A DNA stretch of 31,824 nucleotides. Origin: Clostridiales bacterium UBA4821 (GTDB lineage Bacteria; Bacillota; Clostridia; Acetivibrionales; UBA4821). The notes below the pieces were generated by a model, which was not told the DNA's origin, did not search any database, and saw only the letters and a program-made list of their open reading frames with translations. Positions 31,536 to 31,824 of this stretch are shown here, one piece after another. Position 1 is the first letter of the stretch. Each line of letters opens with the position of its first letter. The position numbers and the translations under genes were made by a program. The DNA is taken from the NCBI GenBank assembly GCA_002402315.1, contig DHFP01000167.1, forward strand, positions 15,211 to 47,034, written 5' to 3'.

Positions 31536-31587
31536 GAAATGCACCTATTAATTGTATAATTAATCATACAATTAATAGGTGCATTTC
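31536..31587. terminator. 22-bp perfect hairpin after the DivIVA-like gene
   Basis: Arms 31536-31557 and 31566-31587 are exact reverse complements (GAAATGCACCTATTAATTGT and onward) around the loop AATTAATC, followed by TTATAC. It is the likely terminator of the DivIVA-like gene, although the T-run is weak. Confidence 0.75.
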
Positions 31588-31761
31588 TTATACATATGGG
31601 AATACAGGAGTCAGAATAAAGAATTTTCGATTAAGAATGATTTTATGAAATAAGTGAACAATAATGGTAGAGATAATAAGCAATATGTTGAATGAGATAG
31701 AAATAAGAAATAGAATTGTACCAATTAAGATTAAAAGCAAAATAACACATATAAAGACCAT
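31588..31761 (-). CDS. Possible 57-residue membrane peptide (doubtful)
   Basis: On the minus strand an open frame runs from ATG 31761 to TAA 31588-31590. The product would be very hydrophobic, with two likely membrane helices (ICVILLLILIGTILFLI; NILLIISTIIV) then a basic HKIILNRK patch. The stop touches the 22-bp hairpin exactly, as the CBM25 gene touches its palindrome. Against it, there is no ribosome site and AT-rich DNA often yields Ile/Leu/Phe-rich frames by chance. Unknown function; low confidence. Confidence 0.25.
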   Translation of the reverse strand: MVFICVILLLILIGTILFLISISFNILLIISTIIVHLFHKIILNRKFFILTPVFPYV

Positions 31762-31771
31762 TAATAAGTGA

Positions 31772-31801
31772 TTGACTTTGAGAAAGTTATAGTGCTATAA
31801 T
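31772..31801 (+). promoter_or_regulatory. Strong sigma-A promoter at the right edge
   Basis: TTGACT (31772-31777), an 18-nt spacer and TATAAT (31796-31801). The start would be near 31808, for a gene or RNA beyond the window. No gene begins within the remaining bases. Confidence 0.65.
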
Positions 31802-31824
31802 ATGTAAGCTGTCGCTTGAGAGGG

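Noticed and set aside
31802..31824. Start of an rRNA or tRNA gene at the right edge
   Set aside because: Only ~20 bases remain after the promoter and they match no RNA start that I can recognise.

Overview
The window reads as low-GC Gram-positive chromosome, most likely an anaerobic, hydrogen-producing Clostridia member of the cellulolytic cluster III type (Acetivibrio/Ruminiclostridium-like). Supporting signs are the complete [FeFe]-hydrogenase maturation set, a one-chain PurL, copper-amine-oxidase-type stalk domains on two exported proteins, a free-standing family-25 starch-binding module, strong AGGAGG ribosome sites and several TTG/GTG starts. The genus is inferred from gene content only.

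Layout. 1-2.5 kb (minus strand): a TPR protein with a Suppressor-of-fused-like C-terminus, then a small two-gene toxin-antitoxin-like cassette with related GTGTGTCAGGGG repeats at both ends. 2.6-4.0 kb: a Gfo/Idh/MocA oxidoreductase, followed in the same frame by the remnant of a surface-type protein and a terminator. 4.0-11.2 kb: a purine group, purL - exported cyclophilin - purE - purF. The purL promoter lies upstream of a 161-bp element with inverted ends, so that element should be part of the purL leader RNA. 11.2-16.9 kb: TM1266-type regulator - hydG - hydE - aspartase - hydF, that is, all three H-cluster maturases with an ammonia-releasing enzyme set between hydE and hydF. 17-22.6 kb: FapA/DUF342 protein behind a long structured leader, patatin-like lipase, glmM with a good sigma-A promoter, and rarA. 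22.6-25.8 kb: a perfect 62-bp palindrome between the converging rarA and CBM25 genes, then an 821-residue sugar nucleotidyltransferase whose phosphomutase half has lost its catalytic motifs. 25.75-26.85 kb: a probable structured RNA of about 207 nt, facing an undescribed 47-residue protein gene with its own ribosome site and terminator, then a 122-residue protein that I do not recognise. 27.1-31.5 kb: ruvB, queH, a cell-wall amidase with stalk and AMIN domains, and a DivIVA-like protein ending in a 22-bp perfect hairpin.

How the genes work together. PurF, PurE and PurL catalyse steps 1, 6 and 4 of IMP synthesis. HydG, HydE and HydF build the diiron site of [FeFe]-hydrogenase, with aspartase a plausible source of the bridging nitrogen (inference). 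GlmM, the amidase, the DivIVA-like protein and the nucleotidyltransferase serve the envelope. RarA and RuvB act at stalled forks and Holliday junctions.

The items most worth a second look are the 25.76-25.96 kb RNA with its opposing 47-residue gene, the hyd-aspartase operon, the purL leader element, the nucleotidyltransferase with a pseudo-mutase half, and the long near-perfect palindromes placed on or against stop codons. I see no tRNA, rRNA, CRISPR array, intact insertion sequence or prophage.
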